Assembly (NCBI GenBank): GCA_033398695.1
Contig: CM065819.1
Location: 2,033,501 to 2,097,500, forward strand
Reading direction: 5' to 3'
DNA from: Orobanche coerulescens
Taxonomy: Eukaryota > Streptophyta > Magnoliopsida > Lamiales > Orobanchaceae
DNA length: 64,000 nt
Shown piece after piece: positions 24,331-34,031 of the stretch (the stretch's first letter is position 1; each line of letters opens with the position of its first letter). The notes below the pieces were generated by a model. The model did not search any database, was not told where the DNA came from, and worked only from the letters and a program-made list of their open reading frames with translations. The position numbers and the translations under genes were made by a program.

Positions 24331-26675
24331 CGTAACACCCCGATATATTCGGGAATATTACAGCCGTAAATCCTTTACCTAAGGATTTACAAGGTCAAGA
24401 ATTGAACAAGTATAAAAGTACCGACGAATGGAAATAACGGAATTACAAGACATCGATTCGACCAAATACGTAAATAGTACAATTGTTCAATGTAACTCAA
24501 TAATACATCACCAAATTCAAATCATCACAAACGACTTCGTACTCGAGTACTTATTGAAATAACGAATAAACAATGATAAATAAACCTTGGGACATCACTG
24601 CACCCTCGTCATCATACGCCCAGTGGTTGTTTCCCGCTCTCCCGGATCCCGAACACAAACAAAATGTTCACCCCGAAGGGGTTAGCACAATGATGCTAGT
24701 ACAAGTACTGAGCATATTATTCATATCTCACGAAGAATAATAATAACGTAAACGACAAAATACCAAATGTAGTCTTCTCCTACGAAACTCAAACATAACA
24801 TACACAATCGATAATCACAACATGATATCAATACATACACATGGTAATTCCATCGATCCAGCGTTCACCGCCTAGAACCCACGATGATCCCGCTGACCAA
24901 CCCGTGGTGGAAAACCCGTCCGATGATCCAAACAGACGCTAGCATAGATCCCCCGATGATCCCGCTTGACCAACACGAGGTGGACATACAATAACGACAT
25001 ACATGCACGACAATATGTATAACAACAATACGTAAAACAATTAAGGTACTTGCCTCGATTTGAAGACAATAACAACACTTCCACTAAATGAACACTGACG
25101 ATCGTCCTCCTCAATCAATCACGTAACGAGACCAAACCTTAACAAAAGAAATAATATAGGATTTATCTCACGTCGTATGGATGTTTAACAATTCGATTCA
25201 TGGCCAAAAATTCATAAAATACACCGCTGAATCGCTTAGCGCACGCTAAGTACTGTAGCGTGCGTTAAGTTCGCCCGATAGCGCACGCAAACAACAAAGC
25301 CTAGCGCACGCTAACGATGCATGGTCGCATTTCACCGACTACCAATCGACTTCGTCGATGGTCTAGCGACGTTACATACCAAACGTAGCGCACGCTAACG
25401 AGTGCTCGATAGCGCACGTTAAATCGCATAGCATAGCGTGCGCTATTATCGCATGGCGCTTATCGCCGAAAGCAAGAACTGTTCTTGCCATGAATGAAAC
25501 AATGAAATCCTTCGTGATAATTCATGTTACTTCCATGAATACCAAGTTCTTACTCTTATGAATGATCTCCAGGATGATATCAACTTCAAGATGCAAATAT
25601 ACGTATAATCATCATGACACCATAATCCATCTTGATTACAATTCTCATGCAAAGTTGGTGATCTCCGGTTGATGTATCAGATGCTACTATCATTATGCAT
25701 ATTCAGACAACATCTTGAGGTGAACTAACAATTCCGACTTATACGAAAGAATATTTCCTAAGATGATTCTTCCTTTAAGTTCTTATAACATCTTTTCCAA
25801 ATCATGATCACAAAGATAACATAAATCATACGAATTGTTAACTTCCGAATATTTCTCTCATCATTTGAGGTACTAGGATTCCAACTTCAAGGTTCCAACA
25901 ATAATATCGTAATTGTAGACATCCCAATCTTCTAAACATGATGTTGTTGAAATAATTCACTAATGAAATTCAATACCTCGTTAACATGATCATCATATCC
26001 ATTGGAAATCCAAATCTAAGACTGGTGATAGGTTGAACATACCTTAATATGCCGAAATCACTGAACCACAAGGTGTAATCCGACTCCGGTTGGTTATGTG
26101 CCCCTCCAAGGTGTTACTTCTCTTCAATGATCACTCACAAGTGATACTCAATCATTCAATGATCACTCATACATGTTCTAAGTGTTTAGAAGGGAGATTA
26201 TTGCTCTCTGGACTCTCAAAGATGAAGTATAGACGAAGGAAATGAAAGCCCAAGCGGTTGTTGTCCCATTTATAATATTCTGCATTATTGACAAGTTAGC
26301 GCACGCTACTAAGCATCCCTTAGCGTGCGCTAATAATGGTTGACTTCAAAATTTGTCCGGGTGCGTCAGCGGGAATCTTATCCGGACCCATGTCCCGCTG
26401 ACGCATGAGCTAGCTGTCCCGCTCAATAATTGAGTCATTAGCGCACGTTACTCATACCTGCATAGCGTGCGCTAATAATGGCCCGATAGCGCGCGTTAAG
26501 ATACATTCTTAGCGTGCGCTATCACGAGGTTGTTTGAGCAATTTTGCATGTTTCTATACTTATATACAATGATATCAATGCACGAAATATCATACTCCAA
26601 TAATCAAAATCACCAATCCGAATAATACAGGGTTGAATACAGATGAAATACAACGTAATAAATCCGGATATTACA
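24331..26675 (-). repeat. A2 5' LTR
   Basis: It is homologous to 17081-19448. It holds the U5 hairpin at 24366-24390, the inner palindrome cluster at 25235-25445, the TATA box at 26266-26276 and the outer palindrome cluster at 26295-26525. Its last base has changed, with CGTAAC in place of TGTAAC on the plus strand. Long stretches (25500-26280) are nearly identical to the other LTR, while 24400-25480 is riddled with small differences. Confidence 0.92.
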
Positions 26676-26904
26676 CTCATATAACACGAGACACAACAAA
26701 GTAGGGAGACTTACATCCACAGATCGCACGAAGATGATGGTTGCACCTCGATACTAATCACAAACGACACCTCAGACGATGCGTCGCGGCACAACTCAGT
26801 CAAACAGAATCTGACAAGACAAGACAAGACAAGACATGGCCCGACAACACAAAACTCGACCCGAGAGCCTAGGTTCCCACAACCTAAGCTCCGATACCAT
26901 ATTT
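26676..26904 (-). other. B internal region, 5' leader with primer-binding site
   Basis: The complement of 26888-26900 reads ATGGTATCGGAGC, a tRNA-Met primer-binding site with one change. The leader is collinear with those of D1 (11935-12164) and D2 (57490-57701), including a splice-like GGATGTAAGTCTCCC block. A short direct repeat of ACAAG occurs near 26815-26835. Confidence 0.8.
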
Positions 26905-29545
26905 TGTAACACTCCCAAACCACTCAGGAATATTATAGCGCCGCAGACCCTCTCCGTAAGGATCTACCAGGCTAATTACAGAAATCACGACAATACAACA
27001 CCTGCTGACATGGGTAATTAACGAACCATTATTCCGATTTGGTCTTTTACCACAATATACACATCAAACATACATTACTCTTTCTCGCAACTCATACCTG
27101 CACAGGGGTTAACATAAATCAACATTCCCATAAAAAGGGAAAATAAACACAACGGAAGGACAAAACAACAAGACATCACCAAATACTCAATATCGGTCTT
27201 CATGTGATTAGTATCGTCGTCTTCCATCATCCTTCGTAACGATCCTGTGAATTGCTTCTCAGCAACCTGCAAATACCTGGACGCAATAGAGACATCCACC
27301 CCCCGAATACTCGGGGGTTAGCAAAACTCCACTATTTTGCTAGTACAAGTGTAAATACAAGGGAAAGCCATACATATCATACTCCAAGAACATAGAAATC
27401 GTGAATATACTTCCCGAAATAATTCACTTGATCAAACAGTTTGAATTATGAAATATAGGAATAAAATCATTTTACATCTCACAAAACATTTTTACGATCT
27501 CGGGTGTTTTGAAAACATTTGAGGTTCAAGAATTCCCAAGCCTTTCGAAACATTTAGGGATACAACCCAAAATCATTTAGTTCATGATACGATTCCGATA
27601 ACAAAATACGGGGTCCACGACCCAATCATAACATTCCAATCACAAACACGGGGGTCTACGACCCAAATCATCCACGTCACATACTCGTAAGATAACCCGA
27701 CGGAAACTACGCCTGTCACACATTACTATGACAACAGTCTCACAGAACGACATCAGAGAGCACCACTTTACAACTTAACCATACGGTCGAACTCGACACA
27801 CCACGGAGCTACAACACACAGAGCAACCACAGGACTCACGTACCCATACCAAATTATCACAACCAAGTGATGAATCACACACAACACATTTACTGGTGCC
27901 ATTCCAGCCAAGTATAATACCATTTGGACTGCTATTCTAATCAGATGAAATATGCGCCAAAAATCAAAGTTCTCCAACAAAACATTTCAAAGTTAACCGT
28001 TGGTATAAGACTCACGGCCACCGCACCCCGCAGAGCCCCGTCGGACATCCCTGGGTGGTTAACCCTAGTTCGCGATACGCACACACATGGCAATACGTAT
28101 CCCTAGAGGCCCCATCGGACCATCCCTAGGTGAACACAGATAAACATCCACAATGCTAGAATGGCCAATTTATTCGACGTATACTCACAATTAATGTCAC
28201 ACAACAACAAGCAAATACCAATACCAAACAACACCAAGTGCCCCAACCTCCTTACGAAGGAGTAACAACTAATATCACATAACATCACATATTCACCGTA
28301 CAATTACACATATCAATACACAATCCTCGGCAAATAATTACGGTCTACTAAATTCACTAAAATATGTTCAATATCTTCCAACATACGAAACTATCGCACG
28401 TATTCCGAAAACACATTAATCCACGAAGCATACGAGTTATCTTTTGAAAGACAACAATTATCGAGAACATACCAATCCTTTTAAAAGTTCATTAAAACAA
28501 CCAAATTGTAATTTTGGTTCTAATACCAATGAATACGTCTACGAAACACGAAATGTATGGGCAAGATACTTGCCTCGATACCACAAGCAATGAAATGACG
28601 AACGGACATGGTCGGGTGGCCCTTGAACTTCCAAGAACGACCAAGAACTCGACAACTCCGCGAAACTACGAAAATAACATCACCACGAATTAATAATGCT
28701 AATCGGAATTCAAATCAACTCGAAAAATAATACGGAACCGAGGGTTTCTTCAAGACAAATCGAGGATCAAGTTCCGGGTGATAAAAATTGATAAATGAGT
28801 CACATAATCTAAAGACCATGATCAATACAACAAGAATACCAAGAAAAGTACCTTGATTCGACGAAGAACAAGGATTGGACGATGATGTAATCGAAAAGGA
28901 TTTTTCAAAACACCTTGGAAATGATTAGAATCGACCAACGACTCGGTCTCCCGTGCCTCCCGTCGCCAGCCACAGCAAGAAGTGACAAAAAGGGTAGAAA
29001 TGTGGTCTGGCCGAAGCCCAGGCCTATATATGCCGACAGCGTTACGGTCATAATCGGCAGGGCCTTATGGCCGTAACTTGGTCAACGCCTATAGCGTACG
29101 TAACGGATGACTCCTAGCGTACGTAACAAACACTGCTTACGGCCATAACCGAACTCCCAGGGCCACTGCCCGAAATCTGCCGACGCCTTACGACCATAAC
29201 CGGCCAACGCCTAGCAGACGTAACGAAGCCTTACGGCCGTAACCTAGCGATCCTTACGACCGTAATCGAGTGTTTCCTGGCCAAGGTGTGCGAGTGCATT
29301 ACGGCCAATATCGGCCATGCCTTACGGCCGTAACTCGGCCTAGCCAACCCTCCGACTGCCCGGCTAGTGACTCGAAGATGTCTCGATCGTGCAAACACAC
29401 CGACTATGATCCAAAATAATAACAAATAGGCTACAAAATTCAATGAATCACAGTGCAAGCACACGATTCCAAAGACGTGAACGATAACAAACCGTCCGAC
29501 CGAAGAAAATTTAACAAAACCGGAACGAAGATCTCGGGTATTACA
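26905..29545 (-). repeat. B 5' LTR
   Basis: It is 2,641 bp and homologous to 3209-5699. It carries the hairpin block near 27298-27345, AGGCAAGTATC (complement near 28566), a TATATA box at 29023-29034 and the palindrome cluster at 29038-29340. About 250 bp at 27946-28195 are absent from the left LTR, a likely deletion there. Confidence 0.9.
29038..29340. repeat. Palindrome cluster TTACGGCCGTAA in B 5' LTR
   Basis: This is the same motif and position as 5171-5490. More copies are degenerate here, with ATGG and ACGACC variants. Confidence 0.8.
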
Positions 29546-30920
29546 GGTTGATCCCTGATTAACTACTACATCGGACGAATACCGAACTATAATCAAAACG
29601 ACGGGTCCTAACGGAGATAAATGTCGATGTCTATAGTTCAAGGATATGCGAGTAATTATCATTCATATTCCAATCTTGATCATCGCTTCTAAAGAATGGC
29701 TCGATTAAATCTACGATTTTTAATAAGGATGGATAGAGTCGAGTTAAATTAACACAAGGGTTTTGTTCTCCAGCGAGAAAGTTTAACATACAAGGTTTCA
29801 TATTCAACACGACGGTCATCAACGAAATCTCAGTATTCTAATCATTCTTATGAAGATTATCAGATCCGTGCCATCTTTACAAGACACGAACATACTTCGA
29901 AACCCATCTAATACACTTATCTCCATGAATACTCTTAATATAGGTGATAAAGTTAACAATATGCTCATCATATGAATTTTTCGAAATCACCATAACAGGC
30001 ACGTTACAATTCAGACTACCTCACCCATATGATCGGCATAGTCATATTTCAATCTTAAAATCTTCTTTAATCATGGAAGGTCTCAAACATGTCCATCTTA
30101 ACTTCTAAAAACATGGTGCTCAGCCTAATGGGTTACTAACTAATTCAATGATCTCAGAAGCATGTTCCTATCATTCCTTAAGAAGAAGAATTTGAGGTTG
30201 GAAAACATCAACATACCTTAATGTAGAGGACAATGACGAACATTTGATGAAAACCCAACACCGGAAGCTTGAGTACCAATCCAAGGTGCTTCCCAACTTC
30301 AATGACTTAGTAGAGATGTTAAATCAGTGTTTACGTAGCAGGATGCTGTCCCATTTATAATATTCTTATCTTTACGTACGTTAGCCTTAACACTTTACAT
30401 ACGTTATCACCTTAGCGTACGCTATTAGCAATCCTTACCGTACGTTAACGTACAATAATAGCCTACTGCCTCGTTTCTGGTCTCCTTAACGTATGTTAAC
30501 CATTACTTTTTACGTACGTAATGATCTATGTGTAGCGTACGCTATCTCCAGCATCTAGCGTATGTTAAACCTCATTAACCCGCTTTATAAAAAGTCTGTC
30601 CAGGTTCACGCCGCGGGAATCTTATCCGATCCCACCACCAACTGGCCCATGTGCTCTCCAGACTTATCCATCGTTGACTGTCTTACGTACGCTACGATTC
30701 GTCTATAGCGTACGCTATCCGCAGCTCATAATGTACATTAAGCTTACTAGCTAGCGTATATTATGACGTAGTTGCATGCATGAATTTACAAGGTTGATAC
30801 GATCATGAATGTTGATACGAATACGGGAAAAATCACACTTCAATTACACACATCACAAAGTCGAATATTATAAGGTTCAAATACAGAAGAAAAATACTCA
30901 ACAATTATCTGGATATGACA
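29546..30920 (-). repeat. A1 3' LTR, right part
   Basis: It begins with the second GGTTG copy. It ends in TGTCATATCC (minus-strand LTR start, one change from TGTAATATCC), next to a purine tract. A TTATAAATGG box lies at 30351-30360 on the minus strand. A cluster of TAGCGTACGCTA and related ACGTACGT palindromes occupies 30370-30770. Confidence 0.85.
30370..30770. repeat. Palindrome cluster TAGCGTACGCTA in A1 3' LTR
   Basis: About a dozen exact and degenerate copies lie next to the TATA box. Compared with A2's TAGCGTGCGCTA the central dinucleotide differs, so the motif changed within one family. Confidence 0.8.
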
Positions 30921-30955
30921 TACTCTACCTCTAAAAGGGAGTTTCGTCCCGAAAC

Positions 30956-31510
30956 TTAAGACGAAAATAATTCTGGGTATCTTAACTTCATACTATCCTC
31001 CGTCTCCCAAGTGGCTTCTTCGACTCCGTATCGCAACCATTGAACCTTCACCAAAGTGATTGGTTTATTTCTCAATTGTTTGACTCGACTCTCGAGTATC
31101 TTGATTGGTTTCTCTTCGAATGTGCCATCCTTAGCGACTTCAATCTTTCCGAAATCAACGACATGACTGGGATCTGGTATGTATTTCCGTAATTGTGACA
31201 CATGAAACAAATTATGAACATGACTCAATGATGGCGGCAAGGCCAACCTGTACGCCAATTCTCTAACTCTTTCAAGAATATCGAATGGTCTGATATATCT
31301 CAGACTCATCTTTCCTTTTCTCCCAAAACGAAAAATCCCCCAAGTATGAGAAACCTTTAAGAGCACGTGGTCTCCAATACCAAACTCTAACGGGCGACGG
31401 CGTACGCCTGCATAAGATTTCTGCTGACTCTGGGCAGTCAACAGTTTTTCACGAATCAATGCTACCTTCTCTTGGGTCTATATTATCAAGTCTGGTTCTA
31501 CCCCGATCAA
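30956..31510 (-). pseudogene. A1 integrase C-terminus with chromodomain
   Basis: The open stretch 30956-31459 matches the A2 chromodomain region throughout (GDHVLLKVSHTWG, FGRKGKMSLRY, HVSQLRKYIPDP, VKVQWLRYGVEEATWE) and ends with the same RYPELFSS stop. Upstream, the frame is closed by a TAG at the codon where A2 also has TAG. Confidence 0.85.
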
Positions 31511-32200
31511 GTCTGATGAATCATCCCAACACAGGGGTGATCTACATCTCCTCCCGTATAACGCTTCAAAAGGTGCCATCTTAATGGAAGCATGCCAACT
31601 ATTGTTGTAGCTGAATTCAATCAGCAGTAGATGAACTTCCCATTCAGTCGACCAATCTAGGGCACAATCTCTCAGCATGTGTTCTACTATTTGAATAATC
31701 CTCTCGGACTGTTCATCAGTCTGAGGATGATAGGGTGTGCTAAAGTTCAACTCCGTTACCAAGGCTCTATGAACCACTTTCAAAAATGTGACATGAAGCA
31801 ACCATCTCGGTCAGCAATAATGGTCTTTGGTGTATCATGCAATCGGACTATCTCTGCAATAAACACTTGTGCCAACCTTTCTGATCCCCAAGTATCCTTA
31901 ATGCACAGAAAATGGGCCGATTTAGTTAGACGATCAACTATCACCCAAATCATGTTCATCCCTGTTTTGGTCTTCGGCATATTAGTGATAAAGTTCATCG
32001 AAAGTGGCTTTAGCATCCCGGCTGGTTGTTGATGTTCAATCTTAACTTGTTGACAAGTTAAACACTTCGAGACAAATTCTGCCACATCTTTCTTCATGTT
32101 GCACCACCAAAAATTATGTTTCAGATCCTTATACATCTTACTGGTGCCCGGGTGAATAGAATAGGGCGTAATGTGAGCTTCCTACATGATTGTCTGCTTC
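31478..32200 (-). pseudogene. A1 integrase core (catalytic residue lost)
   Basis: Zinc-binding CLTCQQVKIEHQQPAG is followed directly by LSMNFITNMPK. Relative to A2 about nine codons before this motif are deleted, and the first catalytic aspartate (MDFIT in A2) is asparagine. The second aspartate (IIADRDGCF) and the glutamate region (TPYHPQTDEQSERIIQ) remain, in two different frames. This integrase is inactive. Confidence 0.85.
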
Positions 32201-33050
32201 AAAACATCAATATCGGGAATGCAATGCCAACTCTAGAATCTCGAAACTCCATCATCATGAATCACAAATCCTGGGGCCTTACCCTTGCTCACTTCATCAC
32301 GTAACCGAATCATCAGAGGGTCATATAATTGTTTAGATTTGATTCCTTCGTTAATGATGAGGTTAATTCCATCACGCACAATTGCCCTTGGACTCCTTGC
32401 AGGCATACTTCAATTCCTTCACGAAACAACTCTCGTTGAATGCTGGACTGGGAAGTGAGAGTCTCCAGCATTAGAATAGAAATAGGTTTGCGGCTTAATG
32501 CATCGGCCACTACGTTCGCTTTGCCTGGGTGATAAAGAATTTCCAAGTCGTAGTCTTTAATCAATTCCATCCATCTCCTCTGCCGCATGTTTAACTCTTT
32601 CTGACTGAAGATGTATTTGAGGCTCTTATGATCCGTGAAGATCTGACATTGAGTCTAGTACAAATAATGTTTCCATATCTTCAGGGAAAAAACCACAGCT
32701 GCCAGTTCCAAATAGTGCGTTGGGTAATTTACTTCATATGGCTTCAATTGTCGTGAAGCGTAGGCGATCAACTTCTCATTCTGCATCAGTACGAACCCGA
32801 GACCTTGACTAGAAGCGTCACTTTAAACTATGAAGCCTTCAGTTCCTTGTGGTAGTGCTAAAATTGGTGCCGTCATCAATCTCTTTTTCAATTCATCACA
32901 ACTGGCCTGACACATATCGCTCCATTCAAACTATTAGGTTTTCTGCAGTAATCGAGTAAGTGGAAGGGTAATTTTAGAAAACCTTTCCACGAACCGACGA
33001 TAATACCCAACAAGTCCTAAGAAACTCTGACTTCCTTCACATTCTTAGGA
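32201..33050 (-). pseudogene. A1 RNase H region (decayed)
   Basis: [23 protein letters not shown] is intact in an open stretch at 32313-32588. Upstream parts match A2 base by base in many places but contain stops, for example at 32655 and 32824. The product would remove RNA from RNA:DNA hybrids. Confidence 0.8.
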
Positions 33051-33551
33051 GACTGCCAATCCAAATTTGCCTCGACATTATGGGGATCTACTCGGACTCC
33101 TTCTGCTGATACCATGTGACCGAGGAACATCACTTTCTTCAGTCAGAATTTACACTTAGAAATTTTGGCATACAATTGCTCGCTTCTCAAGAGGTACAAA
33201 ACAATCTGTAAGTGTTGCGCATGCTCTTCCAGACTCTTGAAATAAACCATATCATCAATAAACACAACTACGAATTTATCGAAATACTCTATGAACACTC
33301 AATTCATTAATTTCATAAACACAGTAGGCGCATTAGTGAGACCAAATGGCATCACCATAAACTCATAATATCCGTAGTGAGTTCTAATTGCTCACTTCGG
33401 AACATCGGATTCCTTATTCCTCAGCTGATGATATCCCAATCGCAAATCGATCTTGGAAAATACTGTCGCTCCTTGCAACTGGTCAAACAAATCATCAATC
33501 CATTGCAATAGGTACTTGTGCTTGATCGTCATCTTGCTTAGTTCACGATAG
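33051..33551 (-). pseudogene. A1 reverse transcriptase palm (decayed)
   Basis: The minus strand gives [21 protein letters not shown] around 33220-33285, the FIDD active site with one residue fewer than A2, then a broken KCKF and VRVDP region. Stops and small deletions interrupt it. Confidence 0.8.
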
Positions 33552-34031
33552 TCAATGCATAATCGAAGCGATCCATCTTTCTTTTGAACAAAAAGAACTG
33601 GTGCACCCTAGGGCGAACACTTGGATGAATATAGCCTTTTCCAGTAGTTCTTCCAGCTGCTTTTTCAATTCATACATCTCGGTAGGTGCCATACGATATG
33701 GCACTTTAGAAATTGGTGTAGCTCCTGGTTCTAGCTCGATGGTAAACTCTACATCTCGTTGCTGAGGTAATCCAGGTAATTCATCGAGGAACATATCCGA
33801 AAATTCATTCATAATAGGAATGGATGAAAGCTCTACTTTTCCGTCTTCTTTCTTCATTGCGTGACACCAATATCCAGTACAACCCTGTTTTAGCAGTTTG
33901 ACGGCTTTCATAGCTTTGATCATTTTTCCTGAGCTTCCTGGTCTCCAACCTTGAATAATAATTCAGAAACATCCTCGGCTATAATCGAGATATTCCTCTT
34001 CCGGTAGTTGACAATAGCTCCATATCGATTA
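33552..34031 (-). pseudogene. A1 protease-RT junction and RT N-terminus, cut by element C
   Basis: The open stretch 33552-33923 has FSDMFLDELPGLPQQRDVEF, LEPGATPISKVPYRMAP and ELKKQLEELLEKAIF, the canonical Ty3/gypsy RT N-terminus. The remaining bases up to 34031 encode the end of the protease region in another frame. Element C begins at 34032, so the rest of protease and gag is not attached. Confidence 0.85.

Larger units (their letters stand above)
17081..26675 (-). mobile_element. Element A2: near full-length Tekay/Del-like chromovirus
   Basis: It is 9,595 bp on the minus strand. The LTRs are 17081-19448 and 24331-26675 (2,368 and 2,345 bp). The target-site duplication is CTCAT (17076-17080 and 26676-26680). 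Gene order is gag (24096 leftward), zinc knuckle, protease, RT, RNase H, integrase, chromodomain (ending 19484). The primer-binding site is the complement of 24314-24325, one base short of the usual form, and the purine tract is the complement of 19449-19470. The coding region has many frame breaks although the LTRs are close in long stretches, and the mismatches cluster at CAG/CTG. Confidence 0.93.
3209..29545 (-). mobile_element. Element B: non-autonomous gypsy-type LTR element carrying two nested insertions
   Basis: Two homologous LTRs (3209-5699 and 26905-29545) bound the element. The flanks are GGTTG at 3204-3208 and again at 29546-29550, a perfect 5-bp target-site duplication. The tRNA-Met primer-binding site (complement of 26888-26900) adjoins the right LTR, and a purine-rich tract adjoins the left one, so it reads on the minus strand. 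Without D1 and A2 the internal region is only 5700-6342, 15175-17080 and 26676-26904, about 2.8 kb, with no gag or pol reading frame. This is a LARD-like element that depended on proteins made elsewhere. Confidence 0.9.
2283..34031 (-). mobile_element. Element A1: Tekay/Del-like chromovirus, interrupted and decayed
   Basis: A1 runs on the minus strand. Its 3' LTR (2283-3208 plus 29546-30920, about 2.3 kb when joined) is split by element B, which duplicated GGTTG. A purine-rich tract (complement of 30921-30941) precedes the LTR, followed by chromodomain, integrase, RNase H and RT remnants up to 34031. There element C interrupts the protease/RT region. The gag and the 5' LTR are not visible beyond C. 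The LTR and pol are homologous to A2. Multiple stops and frameshifts make it inactive. By nesting it is one of the oldest insertions here. Confidence 0.85.

Noticed and set aside
29231..29662. 143-codon minus-strand frame, and the similar one at 5385-5618
   Set aside because: It spans the B LTR end, its palindromes and the target-site junction, and it has no homology that I recognise.
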